From Pisolithus tinctorius (Eukaryota > Basidiomycota > Agaricomycetes > Boletales > Pisolithaceae), in contig JANFAH010000001.1 in assembly GCA_024663395.1 (NCBI GenBank), positions 3,844,001 through 3,908,000 of the forward strand: DNA of 64,000 bases, written 5' to 3'. The position numbers and the translations under genes were made by a program. Below, one piece after another: positions 10,940 to 21,313 of the stretch (positions are counted from its first letter, which is position 1; every line of letters begins with the position of its first letter). The notes under the pieces were generated by a model, which searched no databases, was not told the DNA's origin, and saw only the letters and a program-made list of their open reading frames with translations.

Positions 10940-13900
10940 ATGGCTCCCTCCTGTACCACCCGTTCGGCTTCGACCCGTCAAAATGCTGAACGGAATCATG
11001 CCGTTTTCCATCAATGCCCACACTGCAACAGGAAATTTCAGAAAACCGGTTTCAAGCAGCACGAGGCGAGTTGCAGGAAGCGCAAAGAAGATGAGAGGGA
11101 GCGTGTAGCTTTCGAACGTCAGTACGAAGAGAAACAACGAGGTACGTGAATTGGTGCGTAGCGCAGGCAGACTCAATCTAATGGTTTCTGGCTTCAATTA
11201 TTAACTCAGCTGCCCACCATCGAGCTGCGAGAGCATCGGTACTCAAATCGCAGCCTCGAGTGCCTGAAGCTCACCGTACGGATACAGGATATTTTTTCGT
11301 CGATGAACCCGGTGAGTCTGACTTTCATTTATGTTGTGGTCCTAGTCTCAGATAAGCTGTGGCTGCAGTCGAGGTGACTATGGGACAAGATTACAATGAG
11401 ACGAGCGACATGCTCCACGCCTCAGGTACGTATTCACTTCGGTGCGCATTCTCGCAGTGCTCATAATTCCCTCAGACGTGTCGATGCCAACTTCCACAAG
11501 TTCTAATGTGGCAAAACTTCCTGAATTCAAGATCCAATTTCATCCGAGAAGCAATCGACCACCGATTTATCAGTCTTACAAAGAGTTCCGTGTTCGCAGT
11601 GAGAAATCTGCATCCCCGGTTGACAAGACACCTTGGTCCCCATTTCGTACGTTGGGTGACTTCGAGTTTGCAGAAATCGCACTCGCTTCACTGCTCAACC
11701 AGCAACAGGTCAATGCCCTGCTGGATCTCTTTGCTCGTGTCACACAGGGAGCCGTCCAAGTCACGCTCAAGAATGATGCCGAACTTCGCAAAGCATGTGA
11801 TGCAGCTGCGATGGAACTCACTCCGGTAAGATTTTCAAATGTCCATTCGTCGCCATCTGTCCTACCTCTCTAAATAGTTCTCCAGGGTCGAAGTTAAGGT
11901 ACCATACAAAAAGGAAGAATGTACGTTCGAAGCGCATATTCGCCCACTGTGGGAGTGGGCACTCGATATCTTAGAAAATCCATTCCTCGGTCCGCACTTC
12001 ACTTGGGACGCACAGCGACTCTACAGGCACAACGGCGTTGAGTATGAACGTTTTTATGACGAGCCCTGGACCGGAGATTATTGGTGGGATATTCAAGTAT
12101 GTGCCTAGTCGATGTCTCATTCATTACCCATACATAACATGTTGTATTTGTGCTAGTCGAGTCTACCAGATATCAAGAACGCTGTGCCGTTTGGCCTGAT
12201 CCTTTATGCTGACAAGTCCAACCTATCGTCTTTCGGCACTGCCAAGAGTTACCCCGTCATTGTGCGCTGTGCAAACTTACCGGTTGAGATTCGGAATAGC
12301 AATGTCGTTGGCGGGGGTACCGTTGTCGGCTGGCTGCCTATTGTGAATGACATCCACTGTTTAGATATTCATATAGACTAAGAACATTTCAGGTCCCCGA
12401 AGATGCCGAAGAAGAGGGAAAGCTAGGCTACACAACCCTCAAGCGTGTCGTGTGGCACGAATCTTTCAAAAAGTTACTTCTGGAGATTGAGCAGTACTCG
12501 AAGACTGGGTACGCACATACATCTTCGCATGACAACATTACCCGTTGGCTCTTTCCGAGTCTTATGATACTGTCTGCCGATTTTGAAGAGATGTAATATA
12601 CTTTCTTCTTCTTGCTTGAACTGGCAATACTAACTCAATGGCCTACTACAGATGCATGATGGCACTCACTCGTGGTCGCGGTGGCAAACGCCCTTGCCCT
12701 GTATGTCTTGTACCGTCAGAGCTACTCCATGACCTCTCCAGGACTTTTGAACCTCGTACGCACGCCCAGGGCATCGATGCGTTATGTGTTCGTGCAACGA
12801 ATCGAGTTGAAGGCGATGAATTGCTAAAGTGGTTAGGTTTACGACCGATCGAAGTAAGTTTCCACCAACAAATCACCGTCAACGAACTAATATTTAATGG
12901 GATGCAGAACGTGTTCTGGATGATTGGGTTCTCTGATCTCCACCTCGCCTGCAGCTTTGACCGACTGCATTATGGGCATGGTTTTTGGGGCAAGCACGTC
13001 TTTGGGGACCTAAAGGTGATTGTAAAGGCGCTCGGGCGACAGATCGAAGCCGACGTCGAGAAGTAGTGAGTCACTGTTTGACAAACAATTGCTGTGAACG
13101 TTGTCACTTCTCACCTTTGACAACGATAGTGTTGCAAGTTTTCCTCGCTGGCAAAACCTCGCACTGTTAAGTCCGGGTCTTTGCCGGTACAAGGCCGGTC
13201 CGGAGTCCGGTCGGGGGTCAGAGGATAGTACGAGGTATCAAGAGGTTTGGACTATTGGACTTAGCGACTGAAGGCGCAGCGCTATTCCCTTGCGTGGGCC
13301 GTAGTCCAGTCGAGAAGCAGAAGACAGATGAACAGGGAGACCGGGTTAAGACGGGAACTAAGTTGATTTCAGACTGAGGCTAGAACAGATTATCCTACAG
13401 CTTAAATACTAGAAGTAACCTAAGTGTAACGTAGCACCGGAGACCGGTCTGCGCCAGTACAGCGATGATTGGTAAGTAGTGTTACAAAGAATCTTATCAA
13501 GCAAAGAGTATGAACAAGGGATTACCGGGAACCGGGGCAGGACATGTGGCTGGGCCGGGTGTTACACCGGCCCGGTACTAACTGAGGGGACAACTCGACT
13601 GGGCACTGCCTTGCAGTGCCTCGCGAGCTAACACGTTTCTGGGTCGAAGGATTAAGGCCGGGACCGGGGCAAGGGTTGGATGGGACCGGTCGAGACCGGC
13701 GTAGAGCTGGTCTAGGGTGGTCTAGACACGGTCATGACACGCACACTTCAACCAAGTTATTCACGTCACTTTTTCAGATGGTAACAAGCTGGCCGATATC
13801 TCCAAGGTGCGTGTGTCCAATACTGGACGGCTGTCAATGAACTGTTTCCCTAGCAAATCTTCTACGCAGCGATCAATGTTTTGAAGAAGAGTATAACCCC

Positions 13901-15151
13901 TGAAGGGTACCAGCTCCTCTGAGTCATCCGAAGCTACCTACAGCTTGATAGCCTCGTCGGCTTAGATGTCCAGACCGAACGTACGATTAACATGATCAAC
14001 GACGAGATATTGACATTTGATCAGACACTGAAGGTAGTTATACGCTTTGTGCTCATGCCAATTTGTTGTAATGTGTCATTTTCAGGACTACACCAAATGC
14101 GTCATGAAGTCCAACATTGATGGTCTGCGAACTGACTGGAATTTCCCGAAAGTCCACCTTTGGAAGCACATCGTTCAAGATATCCGCCTAAAGGGTGCCG
14201 CGCGCAACTATAGCACTCGGCCCAACGAAAGTATGCATAAGCCAATCCGAGACGCATATGAACACCGTTCGAATGGTAGAGACGTTCCTGCTCAGGTATG
14301 ACAACCGTGTGTGCCGACATTCCTACTCACAGTCACTTTAAAATGCATGTTAGGTCTTGCGGGTAGATCACCAAGTTCTTGCTACAAAGCTTCTCAGATT
14401 GCGTGTTGATCATCTCAAGAAATCTGTCTCTGGGGAATCAGATCCAGAAGCTGATGCGGTCAGTGAGCATACCTCACTTGATCATATTAAGCTTGGTGCA
14501 CACGACGTCGCGACCCAAACCCTGAAAGACTTAGAGGAAAATGGTCAGCCAGATATGGCGTTCCATCGGTTCCGTCAAAGGTTCTGCAAGTTCCTTAATG
14601 ACGCCCTTCCGGCATATGGATATCAAGTCAAGTCATGGATCTCCCTCCCCGCTGACTTCGCGGTACGTATCTACACTCTCATTATGTATTCATCTAGTTG
14701 AAACTGTGCTTGTGCTAAGGTTAAAGAATACCGTTATCTGCTGGTCAACTACGAGTCGACTGTCACCTGGAACCAGTGCACAGATCGTCTCCACTGCAAC
14801 CCGTCATTTTTTGGTGTGCCCCGCTACGACTGTGCGCTTATTCAATACACCGAGACAGAAACCGCCTTCGTTCGTCTCATCTGCATGTTTTCCTGTGTCA
14901 TTCCAGACATAGGAAGCATGGAATTTATCTTGGCGCAACCCTTCACGACAAGGATCGGACCGGCCCGCACTATTGATCGCGATCTCAGGCTCAAACGTGT
15001 CAAGTCAGTTCCGCGGGCTGCGTCCATCTTCATACCGTTGTGCTCGATCATCCGAGGGGCCGTTCTAGCACCTGACACCGAACATGATGACGAATTTTTT
15101 GTTGTTGAGCAGCTTGATAGTGATATGTTCCTACGGACACAGGCGATGTAG
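10940..15151 (+). pseudogene. Plavaka transposase, spliced and interrupted
   Basis: Multi-exon gene starting MAPSCTTR at 10,940. The N-terminus has a C2HC zinc finger (CPHCNRKFQKTGFKQHEASC). Recognisable Plavaka blocks follow: FGLILYADKSNLSSFGTAK (12190), VVGWLPIV (12325), ALTRGRGGKRPCPVCLVP (12661), SFDRLHYGHGFWGKHVFG (12955), ADISK (13789), DWNFPKVHLWKH (14140) and AARNYSTRPNE (14203). It is not functional: foreign DNA splits the frame between NLAL (about 13160) and FNQV (about 13750), and a TGA at 13921 replaces a codon expected to be sense. The tail (14,720-15,150) encodes a conserved C-terminal domain. It would cut and move the element in the nucleus. Confidence 0.85.
13162..13750. mobile_element. 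Unclassified ~590-bp insertion in the Plavaka transposase
   Basis: Interrupts a conserved transposase exon: reading stops after ...CTCGCACTG and resumes at TTCAACC with the expected next residues. The inserted DNA is rich in CCGG/ACCGG words and holds a near-palindrome (GGGCCGGGTG...CACCGGCCC, about 13552-13575). Possible 8-bp duplications GCACTGTT and GCACACTT differ at two positions. I see no clear inverted ends or coding capacity, so the class is open. Confidence 0.6.
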
Positions 15152-15301
15152 GTTACTTACCGTCTCTAGTGGCCTTCCAACCAGAGAATTTTGAGCGCAT
15201 TGCAGATGTCTATTCTGACCCATCACCGTCTTGTCCTTTGCAAGCCGTCAACCATCCTAGCAAGGAATCTGAAGACTTGCAACACGCTCAGTAGCAGATC
15301 A

Positions 15302-15351
15302 AAGGTACTTGGGCGACAGATTGAAGCCGACGTCGAGAAATAGTAAGTCAC
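15302..15351 (+). pseudogene. Duplicated scrap of a Plavaka transposase exon
   Basis: About 50 bp here repeat 13024-13073 at close to 90% identity (encoding LGRQIEADVEK and a following donor-like GTAAGTCAC), but downstream of the transposase end. It is either the remnant of a second element or an internal duplication. Confidence 0.6.
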
Positions 15352-15709
15352 GATTAATACTGTTAGCAACCACTCTGGAACAGATCACATCAGACGCATA
15401 CCCAACTCTTTTCCCCCCTGCTGTGGAGCAAAGCGGTAAGTAGTAGGTGCACTGACGCAGGGACATTGGGGGATATCGTGCGGTCTGTTTCACTACTTGT
15501 TATGCCCACCACACGAAACTCAATCTACTGGATGCTGGACAGCAGGCTGCCAGAGCAGACAACGATCTCGTTCCTTTTATGTACGACGACAGAGATACGC
15601 TCTGACCAACGAAGTGTTGAAACTACAGAGCAAAGGGATGTATATAGGTCTACAAGGCTGTTGAAGCCTTGAAGGCGAAGAAACCACGATTCAGTTCCTC
15701 TTCTCTTCC

Positions 15710-16322
15710 CTAGTCCCCCCTCTTCCGTTTTCCAAGGACCTTCTCGGACACAACTTGTTCAGCAAGGAAACGGTCCAGCGCGTGGACGACGGCTTGTAGG
15801 GTGTTGCGGAAAGTCAGAATCGAGTGGAGGTCGACGTCCGCGTCATGCCTAGTCGTTTCAGTGACGGGAACGTCGTCGGCTGGGATATCAGGAGGGGGAT
15901 AAGCGTCGAGGGAGAGTAAAGCGGGGTCTATGGTGGAAGGCGTAGCGACTGCAGCAGGAGCGGCCCATTCGGGGGGCGAACTGTTGGGAGAAAAATTCTA
16001 GTGGCGAGTCAATATCGACGGACTAATACACAAGCGGAATGGAAGACATACCACCAAGCTATACAAGTCGCTGAACACGTCTGTAGCCGCTTCAGCGGTC
16101 TCGGGCGCGTCAACGGGAGTCGAAGCGCCGTTGGGAATTTTGAACGCATCGGGGGACATGGGTGGGGCGGGGAAGGGGTAGACTTGAAGTCGCTGAGTGT
16201 GGAAGAGGAGATTTCGAGTTGAAGTCGCCGAGAGTGGAGGGGGAATCAAAGGTCGCACTCACAAGAGACCAACAGTCGACCATCAGCGAGGGGAATTGGT
16301 GAATGAGGCACAAGGTGAATTT
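15710..16322 (-). CDS. Possible cargo gene, unknown function
   Basis: A minus-strand model has a final exon from 15997 to a TAG at 15710, preceded by a 54-nt intron (15998-16051, GTATGT...CTAG) and an exon upstream of 16052 rich in proline, alanine and aspartate (e.g. YPFPAPPMSPDAF). The C-terminus is basic (KVLGKRKRGD). Another likely intron (GTGAGT...CTCAG) lies around 16195-16263. The 5' end is not resolved. I recognise no family. It lies inside the Plavaka element between transposase and accessory gene. Confidence 0.3.
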
Positions 16323-16835
16323 CATACGATGCGAGAACAGAAGCTACTAATTGAAACAGGTACTGGACAAATGGAGACCGTGAAGATGCAAGAGCGTTGA
16401 AGATACTCGAGGTGCATACGCTACTGACAAAAGTTTATAGGCATACGGTAAGGTGTCAGCAAACAGAACGAGCGTTGGCGACGCTTCGCACCCGCAGATA
16501 CAACAGATGCGTCGCTGGCCAGTCAAGGTCGTGATGGAATGCATTCGAGTCAGACGAGTGTTGGGAAGCTGAGCATACCCTTTCACCTTGTATCCAATTC
16601 ATCACACACTTACTCGCTGACTTTTTTCCTTGACGATGTCAGATCTTTGTACAGAACGCAGCATCTGGTCTCGCCTTTTTTCACGTTCGCATGCACGTAT
16701 ACAAAACTCACAATACACGTTATGAGCAAGACGAAGTCTTTGTGTACTCAACCAGTCCCTCTTTGCAACATTCCGTCCTGCCCATGGTTCGACCCACTAT
16801 ACATGCTTTTTCACACACCGTCTTCCCATTCCATC

Positions 16836-17316
16836 ATGTCGAGTAGCATGGCGTGGATGTCTGCGAAGGTAGCACAAGCCGTTGCCACTGTATCTCCCGC
16901 TAAGACCATCCACATGCCAGAGTAAGTGGTACAACCTAAACCATTTCCAACACGCTAAATGTGCGAGACCGTTCGATCTTCGTTCGCCGAGGGGAACCTG
17001 CTTAGCCCTCCACTCATGCATGAAGTCATATCCTCGCAGTGAGTACCTGCTTCTTGGGAGTATGTGTGGTATTATTTCCGGTATAAAGCAGAGATGACGC
17101 AGGGTTCTGCAGCTGTTCATCATGCGGCTGCTGCTGCCCATGAAGGATTCATATTTCTCCCGGTAAGTTTGCAGTTCCCCATCGTTCCTATCCCAACCCA
17201 TCTCAAACCACTTACAGCGCCGAAGCATTCCGCTCTCAATTCCGCTAGTTTTTCTCGCGTATTCTGTGGCTGGGTTCATGCGACACCGGCATCGAATTGT
17301 CTACACTAGACTATGA
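16836..17316 (+). CDS. Possible small membrane protein gene (108 aa model)
   Basis: Four exons (16836-16921, 16968-17038, 17092-17162, 17218-17316) close in frame with three short introns whose donors are GTAAGT, GTGAGT and GTAAGT; the first acceptor (GCGAG) is weak. The model starts MSSSMAWMSAKVAQ and ends with a hydrophobic segment (SIPLVFLAYSVAGF) followed by basic residues RHRHR and a TGA. Alanine- and histidine-rich sequence (VHHAAAAAHEGF) precedes it. No family is recognised. A 160-codon open frame on the opposite strand overlaps it; I prefer the spliced reading because its last two introns look so regular. Confidence 0.35.
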
Positions 17317-17948
17317 AAAGTACTGCTACAACACTCCTTATCATTGTCCTTTGGTCTCTCGTATGGCGCTGCATCTGTAACATTACACAAACAAATTTAA
17401 TAAAACGGGTGTAATATTATAACCAGAAAGAAAGCAAGAAAAAAGCTCCCAAAAGGTATTCAAGTTGCGTCGATTGACACGTGACAATGCCGCGATTCCT
17501 TGCGTCGTCACATATTACACTCGCGATTCGTACCGCATCAACATCGATCCCCGGAATGCATGTTCGATTACATATCAAAAGGGACTAAGGTGAGCAAATT
17601 TCGTACCGTAGTCGCCTACTGCTGATGGCATTGTCAAATCGTGCTTTATTATGTCCTCAGACCGGCTCAATAGCTGGTTATTTGCAACCACTGACATCCA
17701 ACCCGCTGACGGTCCGCCATGTGGATTCCCTGAGGCTACTACTATGTACGTATTGCTTTTTGTTGTACTATTCAAATTTTCCATATTCATCTAAGAGCAC
17801 CCAACTGACAGGTGTCGCCCTCCATCGGGATTCGCGACGTCCGTGGCCCTTAATAAGGAGAATAAAGGGAGGCTTGCAAAGGTTCGCAACCATCCGTGTG
17901 TGGCCTCACCATTTCCTCTGGTCCTTGACGTCCATTTCCTTCACTGAT

Positions 17949-19895
17949 ATGGCACCCAGCGCTGCTTATGACGCCTTCAACTCTGATGCCGAGGATGGAG
18001 GTCCTGAAGACTTCAACCTTGACGAAGGGATGGACAATGCTGACTTGGAAGACCTGGACAGCGACGCCGAACAGCACAGGCGAATTACCCATGTTCCCGG
18101 ACCTCAAGCTGACATTGCTGAGCTGCGAGCGGTACGTATACATCCTTGTTCATGATGAGTCACTAGGCATTAGTACTGACACGATGCTAGGCCCTCAGTG
18201 TTGTGCAGCGAGCGTACACCGAATGCCGCAAGGAACTGCGCCAGACAAGGAAGGCTCTCTTCGAAGCCAATAGCCAGTGTTCCAAGCGGTCCAGGAACGC
18301 TTCTAGCAAGCCAAACAGCCTCACGACTCGTATTGAGCAAGAAGCAAAGAAATACCTCCTACTGTACCATTTTTTCATTATTCAAAGCCTTTTCCCAGCA
18401 GCTCCGAATCCCAATACTGATCGACGCGATCCAGCACGGTGGAAATCACAGGATGGGAAGCTCAAGGGCGCTCTGACTGAGCTTTACGAGATGATTCCCG
18501 CAGATTTACATGAGTCAATGGTAACCTACAAGCAATTTGGCTCCGTGGTACGTGTAATTCCAACCTTGGTGACCACTAACGTATTAATTTGTTTGAAGTT
18601 CGTACAAGCGCACGGTCAGGAGAGATCCAATGTCCTCAAAGTCATCAAGGACTGTGCTGGCGCGTTATTCGCTCCATATAACATTTCACCGGATCTCTTT
18701 ACTGGAAAGCCCGCTTGTAAGAAGGACAACAAGGCATGCCTGGAGCTCTTGAAGAAGGATGGAGTCGGAGAGTACACCCGTTTTGCACCCATCCTTTTTG
18801 CAGATCCTAAGCAGATGGTTACTGGAGGCTTCTTGAAGAGTCCCATCCTAGTTAAGGTAGGCATGCGCGGTTCAATGCCGCTCTTACTCGAAAATTGATT
18901 TCAGCCCATAGGTTATCCGTGTCCTGATGTTCGGAAAATCGATCCTCACAGAAAACAAACGTGGACGGCCCCCAGCCAGGGGACAGAAGATGGGCGTGCT
19001 GAGCGTCACTGAGGGCCTGATTGCTGGTGCCTGCATCTTGGTGAGAGTGTCCGTGGTCACTGCTAGTACACGCTGACGTCAATATCATACCAAGGTTCGA
19101 TTCCTATTGTCGCATGATCCTGAATTAAGTGCTACCGGTGCAGAAACGCAGGTCAACTACCGATCAGAATACGATTTCTACCTCGAGAAGCTTTTCAAAG
19201 CATCTCCTTGGGCTGTCAGCGTGATGAATTTCTTCAACCAGGAAGTCTTCGGGAAGGGTTCTCAATTGGCGAATGTCGAATCCGAGGTATTTGCTAATGT
19301 GGAGCAGCCGCATACTTGGGAAGATGAATTTTTAGACGAACTCGACAACATTGACCCCGCTGACAGTCACACCCCGCCCGTTTCCACACTGTATGACCCC
19401 AATGCCCCTGGCAGCCGTGATTCAGGTCTACGTGACTCCGATCTGTCATCGGTCTCTCGCGCTCCATCACCTATTACCAGCTCGGTCACTCATTTCAATC
19501 CCCCTCACTCTCGTCCAGCTAGCATCACTGCTGCACAAGCCGATCTCGCTGCTCAAACTATTTCTGGTGCTTCTCGTCGATCGTCCCCTTCTATCTCAAT
19601 TGGGCAGCCGATTTCGAACAGTGGTGTTGAGGTGTCAGCGGTGACCATTGCTGTTGGTCAGATGAATGTGTCTGGCGCAGCTGAGGCTGAAACATCTCGA
19701 TCCCGACGAGCAATTCCAGTCGTGAGTCGCCGGCGCAGCTCAGCCGCTCAAAAGGCGATTGCAGCCATTCCCAAGGTGGTTCCCGAGGGTTTTACGACTG
19801 ATATTCGTGCTACTGAACCAGCTCTGGAACCTACCCGCCGTGGTCGCCGTGTTGCTGCTACAAGGTCCTCGAAACCAAAGAAGACAAAGGTTTGA
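17949..19895 (+). CDS. Plavaka accessory protein, intact, unknown function
   Basis: Five exons (17949-18131, 18191-18547, 18599-18856, 18912-19040, 19095-19895) join in phase 0 throughout and give 575 codons without a stop. The N-terminus is very acidic (about residues 8-45), followed by a basic coiled stretch (TECRKELRQTRKALFEANSQ). The central part has a conserved-looking globular region (KYLLLYHFFIIQSLFP, NKRGRPPARGQK resembling an AT-hook, then LLSHDPEL). The C-terminal 230 residues are low-complexity Ser/Pro/Ala ending in a basic cluster SSKPKKTKV that could be a nuclear signal. Similar companion genes are common in mushroom Plavaka elements, but I know of no defined function. No oxygenase HxD motif is visible. 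Confidence 0.7.
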
Positions 19896-20205
19896 ATCAT
19901 CGCATTGCAATTGTCACTTATGTGCCGGGTTTCCAATGATCTACGGTCTTTGATTTGGCTTGCATCCCATTACATTAGATGCAGTCCATGTTTTAAGGCT
20001 ACGTAGATATACTTGTAATACGTTCATTCACTGCAAATCGTACATCGTCGCCATCGTCCCCTGGAAATGATCATCTGATTTCTTCTAAGTCATTCAAACT
20101 CCGCTAGCTATATTATAAGCGACTCACCCCTCTTCTCACACCTTGTTGTCTCCCACATGATTCATTGCGTTGTCATATGGTGTTGTCGCTGTTATCCACC
20201 TCATC

Positions 20206-20651
20206 ATGCCCGTTCGTCGTTGTCTGTCGCCTGGGGAGTGGGTTCGAGGGTCGAGGTACGTTTCATCCATGACACTATTACTTCTGACGTTAACTTTTTT
20301 TAAGGTTCCAGACAACTCGTGACGTCGGTGTTGCCTGTCGACGCCAGCTCCATCCTATTGCTCGACGCTATGAATGCCTCTTGCACAACACTTATTCTAT
20401 CTTCCTCATCCCGTCGCCCCATCTCACCGCCCTCATTGGTTCACTAATCTCGTAAGTGTTTCAATTACGCTGCATAAGCTATTAGTGATCTGATGGTTGT
20501 CCACAGCGCATGCATTTACTTTCCTCCTTGTGTCATCATCACAATGACTCCCATACTTACGTTTAGCTGCTGTCCCTTCCTCCCCTTGCCGTTCTTAGTC
20601 ACTCATCGTCTGCTTTGCATATCCACGTGCACCACTGGCATTATTAGGTAG
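20206..20651 (+). CDS. Possible small spliced gene near the transposon right end
   Basis: A three-exon model starts MPVRRCLSPGEW, with introns at about 20256-20305 (GTACGT...TTTAAG) and 20453-20506 (GTAAGT...CCACAG), and ends at TAG 20649-20651, about 105 codons. The product is rich in Cys, Pro and hydrophobic residues. No family is recognised and it may be chance; the regular splice signals are the only support. Confidence 0.25.
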
Positions 20652-21047
20652 AACTCTCCAATTATTACCACCACTTGTCTATACATCGATAAGTAGTGAT
20701 TTCTGAAATGGAATTTTAACCATCGTCATGACAGTACCAAGGCAAAATGAAATAACAACGGATTGTCAAAATATTAATAAATAATAATGGTTAGTATACA
20801 TCGTGATGGGTTCCTGGTATTGCTATGGGTTCTTTGCCATTGTCATGCCATTATAAGTACTTATTAGGCTGCAGCGATATAATACCATGATTATGTAAAA
20901 TAATGAGTCATCAAAGTCATAATCATGAGATGACACGTGATTTCAACCGCATGTTCATGGAAAGTGGGTGGCGTTACAAGTCATTAAAAGGCGGTGTGGG
21001 AAATCCGCTCCTATTAAGGTATGCTAATGACTTGTCATGGATCTAGG
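20652..21047. other. Plavaka right subterminal region, no gene seen
   Basis: AT-rich DNA between the last gene model and the right inverted end. Words such as GTCATTA/TAATGAC and CATTATTAT recur here and near the left end (10690-10850, e.g. GGTAATGATATG), as expected of subterminal transposase binding sites. No reading frame of note. Confidence 0.4.
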
Positions 21048-21059
21048 AAATTTGCGACA

Positions 21060-21313
21060 TAAGGCCATGCCTCATTACTAACACATGTTCATGTTTGTCC
21101 AATAGCATAGTTCTCTTCTGTTTACTTCTTTCCAGAACATTCTCTTGTGGCAGTACATACAAACAGTAAGGCAGTATATAAGTCCCATTGTTTGTCATAG
21201 CCAATCTCTCTAATCTAGTTCATTTTGAGCTGTGTCCTCATTCAACAGGTTCCACTCCCAAGCTCTCTGGTCTGAAGTGATAGCTAAGAAGACTCTTGTC
21301 TTTGGTTGCTTCA
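21060..21313 (+). repeat. 3' LTR of Gypsy element, right part
   Basis: Resumes with TA AGGCCATGCC and ends TTGCTTCA, matching 4615-4870, then the duplication GAAAG. It contains the second copy of the TATA box and the TAATCTAGTT start motif. Confidence 0.93.

Larger units (their letters stand above)
10664..21059 (+). mobile_element. Plavaka-like DNA transposon, 10.4 kb
   Basis: Bounded by imperfect inverted ends TGTCACAAATTT (10664-10675) and AAATTTGCGACA (21048-21059), with TA on both sides. The empty site can be read from the intact 5' LTR, so the boundaries are exact. Inside are a degraded transposase of the Plavaka family (CACTA-related, common in Agaricomycetes), an insertion of about 590 bp, a duplicated transposase scrap, gene-like cargo at 15.7-17.3 kb, an intact 575-codon accessory gene and a possible small spliced gene near the right end. 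CpG content is normal, unlike the flanking layers, which suggests a younger or unmethylated insertion. Confidence 0.88.
4472..21313 (+). mobile_element. Chromodomain Ty3/Gypsy LTR retrotransposon (decayed), 3' LTR split by a DNA transposon
   Basis: The element runs TG...CA with LTRs of about 400 bp and is flanked by the 5-bp duplication GAAAG (4467-4471, 21314-21318). Gag, protease, reverse transcriptase, RNase H, integrase and a C-terminal chromodomain occur in Gypsy order, so it belongs to the chromoviruses. Without the 10.4-kb Plavaka insertion its length is about 6.4 kb. Many stops and frame changes show it is dead. The leader from 4885 to 5634 has no convincing coding function. Confidence 0.93.

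Noticed and set aside
16797..17279. 160-codon minus-strand frame in the Plavaka element
   Set aside because: It overlaps plus-strand exons with textbook intron signals and has a Trp/Arg/Cys-heavy composition without a recognisable domain. Kept only as an alternative to the plus-strand model.
10664..21059. Horizontal transfer from bacteria as the source of the CpG-normal block
   Set aside because: The genes are intron-rich and the transposase belongs to a fungal family; the CpG difference is explained by repeat decay in the flanks.
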